Source of the DNA: Clostridiales bacterium
GTDB lineage: Bacteria > Bacillota > Clostridia > Oscillospirales > QAMX01
NCBI GenBank assembly: GCA_003149835.1
Contig: QAMX01000110.1
Location: forward strand, 1 to 10,769
DNA: 10,769 nt
Direction: 5' to 3'
Shown: positions 1 through 6,756 of the stretch, one piece after another
Numbering within the stretch: the stretch's first letter is position 1
Layout: the number at the start of each line of letters is the position of its first letter
Program-made: the position numbers and the translations under genes
Notes under the pieces: generated by a model
Told to the model about the DNA's origin: nothing
The model's input: the letters and a program-made list of their open reading frames with translations, nothing else
The model's database searches: none

Positions 1-600
1 CTGCGCGACATCGACTACGGCATCTGTCCGTACACCTCGTCTTCGCCGACGCTCGCCGCCTATGCGCCCATCGGCGCGGGAATCCCCGGCGCCAGACTGG
101 ATTCGGTCGTCGGCATTATGAAGGCGTATTCCTCGTGCGTCGGCGAGGGACCGTTTGTCTGCGAGATGTCCGGCGCGGAGGCCGACGCACTCCGCGAGGC
201 CGGCGGCGAATACGGTGCGGCGACCGGCCGGCCGCGGCGCGTCGGCGGTTTCGACGTAGTGGCCTCGCGCTACGGCGCGCAGATGCAGGGCTGCAACGAG
301 ATCGCGCTGACAAAGCTGGACGTTCTGGCGTATCTTGACGAGATCCCAATCGTCACGGCGTATGAGATCGACGGGATCAAGACGACGCGCTTTCCTTACG
401 GGGACGCGCTGCTCCGCGCCAAACCGGTGATTGAATCCCTTCCGGGCTTCCGCTGCGACATTTCCAACGCCCGCACGCCGGCTGACCTGCCTGAAAACGC
501 GCTGCGCTATATCCGCTATATCGAAAACGCTGTCGGCTGTAAAATCCGCTACGTTTCCTGCGGCGCGGAGCGCGGTCAGTATGTGGATTTCGGCGCGTAG
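1..600 (+). CDS. purA: Adenylosuccinate synthetase, C-terminal part (5' end outside window)
   Basis: PurA condenses IMP with aspartate, using GTP, to give adenylosuccinate, the first committed step from IMP to AMP in the cytoplasm. The frame is open from base 1 and ends at TAG 598-600, leaving 199 residues, roughly the C-terminal half of a protein that is usually about 430 residues. Family signatures are KAYSSCVGEGPF, GGEYGAATGRPRR (the arginine-rich nucleotide and aspartate loop), ALTKLDVL (guanine recognition by the KxD motif), AYEIDG and LPENALRYIRYIE near the end. It differs from the E. coli type: SSSPTLAAY stands where TSSNTTAGG is usual, and SCVGEGPF where TRVGxGPF is usual. I believe this variant is common in Clostridia, so I do not read it as loss of function. 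A 49-base gap separates it from the next gene, so co-transcription is possible. Confidence 0.95.
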   Translation: MRDIDYGICPYTSSSPTLAAYAPIGAGIPGARLDSVVGIMKAYSSCVGEGPFVCEMSGAEADALREAGGEYGAATGRPRRVGGFDVVASRYGAQMQGCNEIALTKLDVLAYLDEIPIVTAYEIDGIKTTRFPYGDALLRAKPVIESLPGFRCDISNARTPADLPENALRYIRYIENAVGCKIRYVSCGAERGQYVDFGA

Positions 601-631
601 CGCCCGCCTTCTCCCCTGCTCCGAAGAAACC

Positions 632-639
632 GGAAAGGA
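632..639 (+). promoter_or_regulatory. Ribosome binding site deciding the TTG start of the ferredoxin-like gene
   Basis: GGAAAGGA lies 10 bases before TTG 650. The next possible start in frame, GTG 665, would be 25 bases away, so the TTG is preferred. Confidence 0.6.
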
Positions 640-649
640 CTGAAACCAA

Positions 650-1090
650 TTGAAAAGCATTTATGTGAATGAAAAATGGTGTCTCGGCTGCCACCTCTGC
701 GAATATTACTGTGCGTTTGCGCAGGACGGCGGTTTGAGCATCACCTCGGCCCGCTACGGCGTCAAGGTCAGTCCGCGCATCCGGGTCGAGGAGCACGACC
801 ACATCAGCTACGCACTCTCCTGCCGTCACTGCGACGAGCCGCTGTGCGTCAAGAGCTGCATCACCGGCGCGCTCTCAAAAAAAGACGGCGTGGTTTCCAT
901 TGACAGAGACCGCTGCATCTCGTGCTATACCTGCATTCTCTCCTGTCCGTTCGGCGCGGTCTCCCGCTCCCAGGACGGAGCTGTCAACAAGTGTGAGCTG
1001 TGTATCTCTACCGCGTCCGGCGAGCCGGCCTGTGTGCGCGGCTGCCCGAACAACGCCATCGTGCTCAAAGAGCGCGCCGGCTCCTGCTGA
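650..1090 (+). CDS. Four-cluster 4Fe-4S ferredoxin-type electron transfer protein
   Basis: A 146-residue protein with 16 cluster cysteines in four sets: CX2CX2CX3C at 11-21, CX2CX4CX3C at 58-70, CX2CX2CX3C at 89-99 and CX2CX9CX3C at 115-132. There is one more Cys at the very C terminus (146). This is the layout of HycB/CooF/DmsB-type iron-sulfur subunits, which wire four [4Fe-4S] clusters into an electron relay. There is no signal peptide or membrane segment, so it is cytoplasmic. The start is TTG 650. The stop TGA (1088-1090) overlaps the Shine-Dalgarno of the flavoprotein that starts 17 bases later, so the two are surely translated from one message. From the neighbours I infer that it passes electrons between the flavoprotein and a glutamate synthase. 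The family alone would also fit a subunit of another oxidoreductase. Confidence 0.9.
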   Translation: MKSIYVNEKWCLGCHLCEYYCAFAQDGGLSITSARYGVKVSPRIRVEEHDHISYALSCRHCDEPLCVKSCITGALSKKDGVVSIDRDRCISCYTCILSCPFGAVSRSQDGAVNKCELCISTASGEPACVRGCPNNAIVLKERAGSC

Positions 1091-1097
1091 AAGGAGG
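1090..1097 (+). promoter_or_regulatory. Ribosome binding site of the FAD oxidoreductase gene
   Basis: AAAGGAGG, a near-perfect anti-16S match, sits 10 bases before ATG 1108 and overlaps the upstream stop codon. It fixes the start at 1108, although the frame stays open upstream to 1000. Confidence 0.75.
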
Positions 1098-1107
1098 CGT
1101 CCTCGTT

Positions 1108-2367
1108 ATGACGAATTATGTAATCATCGGAAACTCCGCCGCCGCAGTCGGTGCAGTCGAGGGTATCCGCCGTATCGACACCTCCGGCCCGATCACGCTG
1201 CTCTCCAAGGAGCCGCACGGCGTCTATTCGCGTCCGTTGATTTCCTATCTGCTGAAAGGAAAAACAACGCGTGAAAAAATGCGCTACCGGCCGGAACGCT
1301 TTTACGCCGATCATAGCGTTGACGCGCGTCTCGGCGTCGAAGCCGTCAAAATTTTAACGGATCAATCCGCCGTTCTGACCGAAGACGGGAAAACCGTCCC
1401 CTATGACAAGCTGCTTGTCGCCACAGGTTCGCGGCCCTTCCTGCCGCCGATGCCGGGAATCGAAACGGTCACGCGTCATTTTTCCTTTATGACGCTCGAC
1501 GACGCCTCAGCGCTGGACAACGCACTGTCCAAAGACGCGCGCGTCCTGATCGTCGGCGCGGGGCTGATCGGTTTAAAATGCGCCGAGGGAATCCGCGCGC
1601 GCTGCGCCTCTGTTGATGTGGCCGACCTTTCCGACCGGATTCTCTCGTCGATTCTTGACGAGGCGGGCGCAAATCTGGTGCAGGCGCATATCGAAAAGCA
1701 CGGCGTCGTCTTTCATCTTTCCGCCTCCGTCACACGTTTTGATGGCGATACGGCTGTTCTCTCAAACGGAGAGACGCTGCCCTTTGACATTCTTGTGACG
1801 GCGGTCGGCGTCCGCCCGAACACCGAGCTGGTTTCCGAGGCCGGCGGCCGCGTGGAGCGCGGGATTTGGGTCGATGAACACATGGCGACGACGCTGCCGA
1901 ATGTTTACGCCGCTGGCGACTGTGTGCTGAGCGAGGATGTCAGCTCGGGAGAGCGGCGGATTCTGGCGCTCCTGCCCAATGCTTATATCGGCGGCGAAAC
2001 GGCCGGGATCTGTATGGCCGGCGGCGAGGCGCGCTATGATCACGCGATCGCCTCCAACGCGATTTCCTTCTGGGGGCTGTCGGTGATGACGGCCGGAAGC
2101 TATACGGGGGAAATCCGTTTTTCCGACAGGAAAGGCTACAAAAAGCTGTTTTGCTCTGCTGACAGACTCAAAGGCTTTATCATCATCGGCGATATCGACA
2201 AGGCGGGCATTTACACGGCGCTGATCCGCAATCAAACACCGCTCTCCTCCATCGATTTCGACCTTGTCTTTGATGAGCCTTCGCTCATGGCTTTCACCCG
2301 CGAAAGCCGCGCCGCCTCAATCAACGCGGCCTTTCTCCATACGCCCGCCGGCACAGCGGACAGATGA
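1108..2367 (+). CDS. NAD(P)H/FAD-dependent oxidoreductase (NirB-N-terminal / rubredoxin reductase-like)
   Basis: A 419-residue flavoprotein of the pyridine-nucleotide oxidoreductase superfamily. An N-terminal FAD-binding Rossmann fold starts IIGNSAAAVGAVE (6-18), with GNSAAA in place of the usual GxGxxG/A. ATGSRP is at 105-110, the NAD(P)H-binding GAGLIG at 150-155, TAVGVRPN at 231-238 and the second FAD contact VYAAGDC at 266-272. The C-terminal part (about 335-385, with KKLF and GFIIIGDIDKAG) resembles the dimerisation/rubredoxin-binding domain of rubredoxin and nitrite reductase flavoproteins. There is no redox CxxC, so it is not a disulfide reductase and likely moves electrons straight from FAD to a partner. 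The four-cluster protein just upstream is the obvious partner. I infer it feeds NAD(P)H electrons toward glutamate synthesis in place of a canonical GltD. It has a paralogue at 10608-10769. Confidence 0.9.
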   Translation: MTNYVIIGNSAAAVGAVEGIRRIDTSGPITLLSKEPHGVYSRPLISYLLKGKTTREKMRYRPERFYADHSVDARLGVEAVKILTDQSAVLTEDGKTVPYDKLLVATGSRPFLPPMPGIETVTRHFSFMTLDDASALDNALSKDARVLIVGAGLIGLKCAEGIRARCASVDVADLSDRILSSILDEAGANLVQAHIEKHGVVFHLSASVTRFDGDTAVLSNGETLPFDILVTAVGVRPNTELVSEAGGRVERGIWVDEHMATTLPNVYAAGDCVLSEDVSSGERRILALLPNAYIGGETAGICMAGGEARYDHAIASNAISFWGLSVMTAGSYTGEIRFSDRKGYKKLFCSADRLKGFIIIGDIDKAGIYTALIRNQTPLSSIDFDLVFDEPSLMAFTRESRAASINAAFLHTPAGTADR

Positions 2368-2428
2368 TCTCCCCGCAAGGCAGAGGGCGGCCGAAACGTC
2401 TTTATTACAGCGAAAGGTGGATCTATTT

Positions 2429-3175
2429 ATGACAATCGACGCGACGGGCCTTGACTATCGGCTTTTAAACGAACAGGTTCGGACAAGCGGAGGCATACAT
2501 ACCGTCATCAAAAACTGTATCGGTCAGCGCTTTATCGGCGCCGCGCGCAAAACGGGAACGCTCGAAATTTACGGCACGCCCGGCAACGCGCTCGGCGCGT
2601 ATCTCGACGGAGCTGAAATCGTCGTCCGCGGCAACGCGCAGGACGCCGTAGGAGACACCGCCAACGACGGCCGCATCGTCGTCCACGGCTCCATCGGCGA
2701 CGCGGCAGGCTATGCGATGCGCGGCGGCAAGCTGTTTGTCCGCGGCGACGCGGGCTACCGCGCCGGCGTGCACATGAAAGCCTACGGAGACAGGCATCCC
2801 TCCATCGTCATCGGAGGGAGCGCTGGCAGCTTTCTCGGCGAATATCTCGCCGGCGGGACGATCGTCGTTCTCAACCTCGCCGGCAAGCCGCTTCCTATCG
2901 GCGCTTTTACCGGAACCGGTATGCACGGCGGCCGGATCCTGGTGCGCTGTGCGGCGTCGGAAGCCGCGCCGCTGCTCGATACGCTCTCTCAGACGCTGCC
3001 TGAACAGGTTTACGCCGCTTATGCCGCCCCCGAGGACGTCGCGGCGGTGTCGGGACTCCTCAAAGAGTTTTGCGAATTGTTTTCAGTCGATTTTCATGAT
3101 ATAATAGAGAGTAGTTATGTTCTGCTGACGCCGAACGCGCGCAACCCATACAAAAAGCTGTACGCCTTCAACTGA
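2429..3175 (+). CDS. Stand-alone glutamate synthase GXGXG (alpha-subunit C-terminal) domain protein
   Basis: A 248-residue protein equivalent to the C-terminal beta-helix domain of the large glutamate synthase subunit, as in the split archaeal-type enzyme where it is encoded separately (often called gltB3). Gly-rich helical repeats run through about residues 45-180 (GTPGNALGAYLDG, GNAQDAVGDTANDG, GSIGDAAGYAMRGG, GSAGSFLGEYLAGG), followed by HMKAYGDRHP-type and GTGMHGGRILVR motifs. The end, LTPNARNPYKKLY, is typical of the family. The domain is structural: it contributes to subunit and domain contacts in GOGAT and has no catalytic residues. The start is ATG 2429, with GAAAGGTGG (2412-2420) 8 bases before it. 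An open stretch upstream to 2264 overlaps the flavoprotein and lacks such a site. The amidotransferase and FMN/3Fe-4S parts of GOGAT are not in this window. Confidence 0.9.
   Translation: MTIDATGLDYRLLNEQVRTSGGIHTVIKNCIGQRFIGAARKTGTLEIYGTPGNALGAYLDGAEIVVRGNAQDAVGDTANDGRIVVHGSIGDAAGYAMRGGKLFVRGDAGYRAGVHMKAYGDRHPSIVIGGSAGSFLGEYLAGGTIVVLNLAGKPLPIGAFTGTGMHGGRILVRCAASEAAPLLDTLSQTLPEQVYAAYAAPEDVAAVSGLLKEFCELFSVDFHDIIESSYVLLTPNARNPYKKLYAFN
3077..3105 (+). promoter_or_regulatory. Internal sigma-A promoter for glnA and the ANTAR gene
   Basis: TTGTTT (3077-3082), a 17-base spacer, then a perfect TATAAT (3100-3105) with an extended TG at 3097-3098 (TGATATAAT). It lies in the last 100 bases of the GXGXG gene, where AT content rises sharply against the GC-rich coding background. 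A start near 3112 would give about 85 bases of leader before the glnA ATG. I saw no obvious operator or terminator/antiterminator in that leader. Confidence 0.65.
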
Positions 3176-3196
3176 GTTCAGAGAGGAAGTGTTTTC

Positions 3197-4480
3197 ATGT
3201 CAACCTCCGCGGCGCAGATTTCTGAATTTATTCGCGCCAACGATGTCAAATTTATCCGGCTGGCTTTCTGCAACCTGTTTGGGATACAGAAAAATATCTC
3301 CGTCAACGCCGCGCACTTTGAGCGCTCGATTTCTCGCGGGATTCCCTTTGACGCCTCCTCGGTACAGGGTTTTTCCTCGCTCGGCTCCGACGACGCCGTG
3401 CTCTGTCCCGACCTCGATACCCTGACGGTTCTGCCGTGGCGGCCGACGCAGGGGCGTGTCGCGCGCTTTCTCTGCGACCTGCTTTCGAGCGACGGCACAA
3501 CGTTTTTTTTGGATACCAGACACCTTTTGAAAGACGCTGTTGCAGCCGCGAAAAAAATGGATTTGGAGATTCAGCTCGGCCCGGAATGCGAATTTTATCT
3601 GTTCAAAACCGACGACGACGGCGAACCGACGCATCTCCCGCATGATTTCGGCACTTATTTTGACATCGCGCCGCTCGACAGAGGGGAAAACGTCCGCCGC
3701 GAGATCTGTCTGACTCTGGAAGAGATGGGGCTGTTTCCCGAGACAAGTCATCACGAGTCTGGGCCGGGCCAAAACGAGATTGATTTTCAATATCATTCCG
3801 CACTCCGTGCTGCCGATGATTTTCTGACTTTCAAGTCCGTCGTCAAGGCGATCGCTTCTTTGAACGGGCTGTACGCCTCCTTTATGCCGCGCCCGCTCGC
3901 CGACCAGAGCGGCAACGGGCTCCACATCAACGTCTCTCTGTTTCAGGGCGGCAGAAATCTGATGGACGGCTTTGCAACCGGGCAAAATTCCGCGGCGGAA
4001 CAGTTTGTCGCCGGCGTATTGTCCCATGTCGCTGAAATGAGCGCGTTTTTGAACCCCACCGTCAATTCCTATGACCGGCTCGGGCTGGCTCAGGCCCCCG
4101 GGACGATCTCATGGTCGTTTAAAAACCGTTCCAACTTGATTCGCATTCCGGCCGAAGCCGGCGAACGGGCGCGCTTCGAGCTGCGCTCTCCGGATCCCTC
4201 CGTAAACCCGTATCTCGCGTTTGCGCTCGTCATCCGCGCCGGACTCGACGGCATAGCGCGCGGCCTTTCGCTTCCCGACCCGACCGTGTCCTCCGGCGAG
4301 CTGCCCACCTCTCTGTCGGATGCGCTTACGCTGGCGGAAAACAGCCGCTTCATTATGGAAACGCTCGGCCAGCCGCTCTGCGCCCACTATATCGCCAAAA
4401 AACGCGACGAGGCCGCGGCCTTTGTGAGCTGCGGCGACAAAGCGGATTTTTATGAAAAGAAATATTTCCGGATCTTGTGA
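3197..4480 (+). CDS. glnA: Glutamine synthetase, type I family, divergent
   Basis: A 427-residue member of the type I glutamine synthetase family, which forms glutamine from glutamate, ammonium and ATP as a cytosolic dodecamer. The N-terminal beta-grasp domain includes FDASSVQGF (51-59). Catalytic-domain motifs are GPECEF (metal ligands E130, E132), SHHESGPGQNEIDF (E187, E194), SGNGLH (H243), NSYDRL (R294), NRSNLIRIPA and RFELRSPDP (E328). The Tyr adenylylation site of class I-beta enzymes is not evident. Two positions are odd. The flap that normally reads EAP before the WS..NRS motif reads QAP here, with Q299 in place of the Glu that takes the ammonium proton. The Arg of the FVRIEESD-type feedback loop of Bacillus GlnA is Ser61. 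It could be a true GS of a divergent clade or a GS-like ligase. Context (GOGAT-type genes upstream, ANTAR regulator downstream) favours nitrogen assimilation. The Shine-Dalgarno is GAGAGGAAG, 7 bases before ATG 3197. Confidence 0.88.
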   Translation: MSTSAAQISEFIRANDVKFIRLAFCNLFGIQKNISVNAAHFERSISRGIPFDASSVQGFSSLGSDDAVLCPDLDTLTVLPWRPTQGRVARFLCDLLSSDGTTFFLDTRHLLKDAVAAAKKMDLEIQLGPECEFYLFKTDDDGEPTHLPHDFGTYFDIAPLDRGENVRREICLTLEEMGLFPETSHHESGPGQNEIDFQYHSALRAADDFLTFKSVVKAIASLNGLYASFMPRPLADQSGNGLHINVSLFQGGRNLMDGFATGQNSAAEQFVAGVLSHVAEMSAFLNPTVNSYDRLGLAQAPGTISWSFKNRSNLIRIPAEAGERARFELRSPDPSVNPYLAFALVIRAGLDGIARGLSLPDPTVSSGELPTSLSDALTLAENSRFIMETLGQPLCAHYIAKKRDEAAAFVSCGDKADFYEKKYFRIL

Positions 4481-4539
4481 GTTTTTGACCGAAGCGAATC
4501 TTTGAAACATCCTGTGCGAAAGGAGCGGAGACACCGATT

Positions 4540-5121
4540 ATGATCAACGCGTTGATCGTTTCGTCACAGGCAGGCGGAATCTCCGCGCTTTCGGAGCTTT
4601 TGGCGCGCGGCGGCTGTGCATCGACCGCGGTTTGCCGGAGCTGTGCGGAGGCAAGGCGGACGTTAATTGGCCGCGTCTTCGACCTGATCGTCGTCAATGC
4701 TCCGCTCTGCGACGAAACCGGAGAGAAATTTGCGTGCGACGTCGCGGCGGAACCCTTATCAAGCGTCATTCTGATCGTCAGAAGCGAGATATATGAGGAG
4801 ATGTCGGCGCGCGTCGAGGAGTTCGGCGTTTTCACAGTCGCAAGGCCGCTGAACCGCCAGCTTTTTTGGAGCGTTTTGAAGCTGGCGGGCGCTGCGCGGG
4901 CTAAGGCCGGCCGTCTGCACCACGAGACGGAGCAGCTCAAAATCAAGCTGGAAGACGTCAAGACGATCGACCGCGCAAAATGCGCGCTCATGGAATACCT
5001 GCATATGAGCGAGCAGAGCGCCCACAAATTCATCGAAAAACAGGCGATGGATATGCGGATGTCGCGCCGCGAGGTCGCCGAGGGGATCTTAAAAACCTAC
5101 CTGAACCGGATGGACTTTTGA
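4540..5121 (+). CDS. ANTAR-domain antitermination regulator with degenerate receiver
   Basis: A 193-residue two-domain protein. Residues 1-115 resemble a response-regulator receiver, followed by a short coiled-coil linker (about 125-140) and a C-terminal ANTAR domain (about 137-190). The ANTAR signature is clear: KTIDRAKCALM, SEQSAHKFIEKQAMD and SRREVAEGIL. ANTAR proteins bind paired hexaloop RNA hairpins and prevent transcription termination, often in nitrogen-related operons. The receiver lacks its chemistry: Asn53 (DLIVVNAPL) replaces the phospho-acceptor Asp, the N-terminal acidic pair is replaced by SSQ (8-10), and the usual Lys of the KP motif is Arg102. So regulation is probably not by phosphorylation at the canonical site, and ligand or protein binding is more likely. 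It lies 59 bases after glnA, probably in the same transcript, and plausibly controls nitrogen genes. No target RNA was recognised in this window. Confidence 0.9.
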   Translation: MINALIVSSQAGGISALSELLARGGCASTAVCRSCAEARRTLIGRVFDLIVVNAPLCDETGEKFACDVAAEPLSSVILIVRSEIYEEMSARVEEFGVFTVARPLNRQLFWSVLKLAGAARAKAGRLHHETEQLKIKLEDVKTIDRAKCALMEYLHMSEQSAHKFIEKQAMDMRMSRREVAEGILKTYLNRMDF

Positions 5122-5156
5122 TTGGTTATGCGCACCGACGCGGCCTTTTGAACCCA

Positions 5157-5171
5157 AACGGCTTTGCCGTT
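5157..5171 (+). terminator. Short hairpin between the ANTAR gene and guaA, possible weak terminator
   Basis: AACGGC-TTT-GCCGTT forms a perfect 6-bp stem with a 3-base loop, followed by CTCTATTGTTG, which is only partly T-rich. The rest of the 98-base spacer (5122-5219) shows no convincing promoter. It may be a weak terminator, or guaA may be read through from glnA. Confidence 0.3.
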
Positions 5172-5202
5172 CTCTATTGTTGCGGCCGCTCAATTTTGAT
5201 AC

Positions 5203-5212
5203 AGGGATGAGG
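5203..5212 (+). promoter_or_regulatory. Ribosome binding site deciding the TTG start of guaA
   Basis: AGGGATGAGG ends 7 bases before TTG 5220. With the downstream LVLDFGGQ motif it supports TTG as the guaA start. No ATG in frame lies near it. Confidence 0.6.
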
Positions 5213-5219
5213 ATTTTTC

Positions 5220-6749
5220 TTGGATAATGAACTGATTTTGGTGCTCGATTTCGGCGGACAGTATAAGGAGCTGATTGCGCGCCGTGTGCGCGAATGCGGC
5301 GTGTTGTCGAGGATTCTTCCGGGGAATACCCCGGTCGCACAGATCGCGGCCATGCGCCCCATCGGCATGATCCTCACCGGCGGCCCCGCCAGCGTCTATG
5401 CCGAGGCGTCTCCGAAGTGTTCTGCGGAGCTGTTTGCGCTTGGTATTCCGGTGCTCGGCATCTGCTACGGCCACCAGCTCATGAGCCATCTGCTCGGCGG
5501 AACCGTCTCGCGCAGCGCCGTCAGCGAGTATGGAAAAACCCAGGCGCATATCGACCCGGCCTCGCCGCTGTTCGCCGGTCTGAACGCGGAGCAGTCTGTG
5601 CTGATGAGCCATACCGATTTTGTCGCCGAGCCGGCCGACGGGTTTCAATGCATCGCTTCCACCCCCGACTGTCCGACGGCGGCGCTGCAAAATCTCGAAA
5701 AAAAGCTGTTCAGCGTCCAGTTTCACCCTGAGGTCACGCATACGGAAAACGGCGCGAAAATGATCGCTAACTTTCTCTTTGAAATCTGCGGCGCCAGCGC
5801 GGATTATACGATGGACGACTATATTGAAAAGCAGCTTCGTGCCGTGCGCGAGCGCGTCGGTAAAACGGACCGCGTTCTGCTCGCGCTGTCCGGCGGCGTC
5901 GATTCCTCCGTGTGCGCGGCGCTGCTTTCGCGGGTGCTGGGCGAGCGGCTCGTCTGCGTCTTTGTCGACCACGGCTTTATGCGAAAAAACGAGGGCGACG
6001 AGATCGAAAAGACCTTTTCAAAGCTCAACCTCACCTTTGTGCGCGTCAACGCCGGAGAGCGCTTTGCAGCGAAGCTGAAAGGCGTCACGGATCCCGAGCA
6101 AAAGCGCAAGCTGATCGGAGAGGAATTTATCCGCGTCTTTGAGGAGCAGGCCAAGGCGATCGGACGCCTGCAATATTTGGCGCAGGGGACAATCTATCCC
6201 GACGTCATTGAATCCGGCGCTTTCAATTCCGCGACGATCAAAAGCCATCACAACGTCGGCGGCCTGCCGGAGCGAATGAGCTTCTCGGGCATCATCGAGC
6301 CGCTGGCAGGTCTTTTTAAAGACGAGGTCCGCACCGTCGGCTTAAAGCTCGGCCTCAGCCGCAAGCTCGTTTTCCGCCAGCCCTTTCCCGGCCCCGGCCT
6401 TGCCATCCGCATCATCGGCGAGGTAACCGAGGACAAGCTTTCGATTCTTCGCGAGGCCGACGCGGTCATCCGCGAGGAAATCGGGCGTTCCTCCGCCAAG
6501 GCGAGCCAGTATTTCGGCGTTTTGACCGATCTGCGCTCCGTCGGCGTCATGGGCGATGAGCGCACCTACGACTATACGCTCGCCGTCCGTGCCGTGACGA
6601 CCGGCGACTTCATGACCTGTCAGTATGCGCGGCTCCCCCATGCTCTGCTGGCGCGAATCTCTGCGCGCGTCACCAACGAGGTGCGCGGCATTAACCGCGT
6701 CGTTTTTGATATCACAGACAAGCCTCCGGCGACGATTGAATGGGAATAA
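5220..6749 (+). CDS. guaA: GMP synthase (glutamine-hydrolysing)
   Basis: GuaA aminates XMP to GMP, using glutamine and ATP, in the cytoplasm. The 509-residue protein is of normal length. The N-terminal class I glutamine amidotransferase (about 1-190) has LVLDFGGQY, the oxyanion-strand ILTGGPASVY, the nucleophile Cys82 in GICYGHQL, and His169/Glu171 in VQFHPEV. The ATP pyrophosphatase domain starts with the P-loop SGGVDSS (224-230), followed by FVDHGFMRKNEG. The C-terminal dimerisation domain contains RQPFPGPGLAIRI, with ITDKPPATIEWE at the very end, both highly conserved. Translation starts at TTG 5220, and the end TAA is 7 bases before the next gene. All catalytic residues are present. Located downstream of glnA, it is one of two glutamine-consuming nucleotide enzymes in the window. 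Confidence 0.97.
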   Translation: MDNELILVLDFGGQYKELIARRVRECGVLSRILPGNTPVAQIAAMRPIGMILTGGPASVYAEASPKCSAELFALGIPVLGICYGHQLMSHLLGGTVSRSAVSEYGKTQAHIDPASPLFAGLNAEQSVLMSHTDFVAEPADGFQCIASTPDCPTAALQNLEKKLFSVQFHPEVTHTENGAKMIANFLFEICGASADYTMDDYIEKQLRAVRERVGKTDRVLLALSGGVDSSVCAALLSRVLGERLVCVFVDHGFMRKNEGDEIEKTFSKLNLTFVRVNAGERFAAKLKGVTDPEQKRKLIGEEFIRVFEEQAKAIGRLQYLAQGTIYPDVIESGAFNSATIKSHHNVGGLPERMSFSGIIEPLAGLFKDEVRTVGLKLGLSRKLVFRQPFPGPGLAIRIIGEVTEDKLSILREADAVIREEIGRSSAKASQYFGVLTDLRSVGVMGDERTYDYTLAVRAVTTGDFMTCQYARLPHALLARISARVTNEVRGINRVVFDITDKPPATIEWE

Positions 6750-6756
6750 AAAGACG

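Noticed and set aside
1000..1107. In-frame upstream extension of the flavoprotein gene
   Set aside because: It overlaps the end of the Fe-S gene. ATG 1108 has an excellent Shine-Dalgarno, and the FAD-binding fold begins right after it.
2264..2428. In-frame upstream extension of the GXGXG gene
   Set aside because: It overlaps the flavoprotein, is Ser/Pro/Arg-rich low-complexity when translated, and lacks a ribosome site, whereas ATG 2429 has one.
3112..3196. Dual-hexaloop ANTAR target in the glnA leader
   Set aside because: No two adjacent stems with six-base loops and no terminator are visible in this short leader. The other spacers in the cluster also lack them.
3200..4027. Long - strand open frame opposite glnA (275 codons)
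   Set aside because: It is a shadow of the glutamine synthetase gene, with no ribosome site and no family resemblance.
5190..5972. Long - strand open frame opposite guaA (260 codons)
   Set aside because: It lies fully opposite a strongly conserved gene, its translation is Arg/Asp/Gly-rich with no recognisable motif, and it reflects codon bias in GC-rich DNA.
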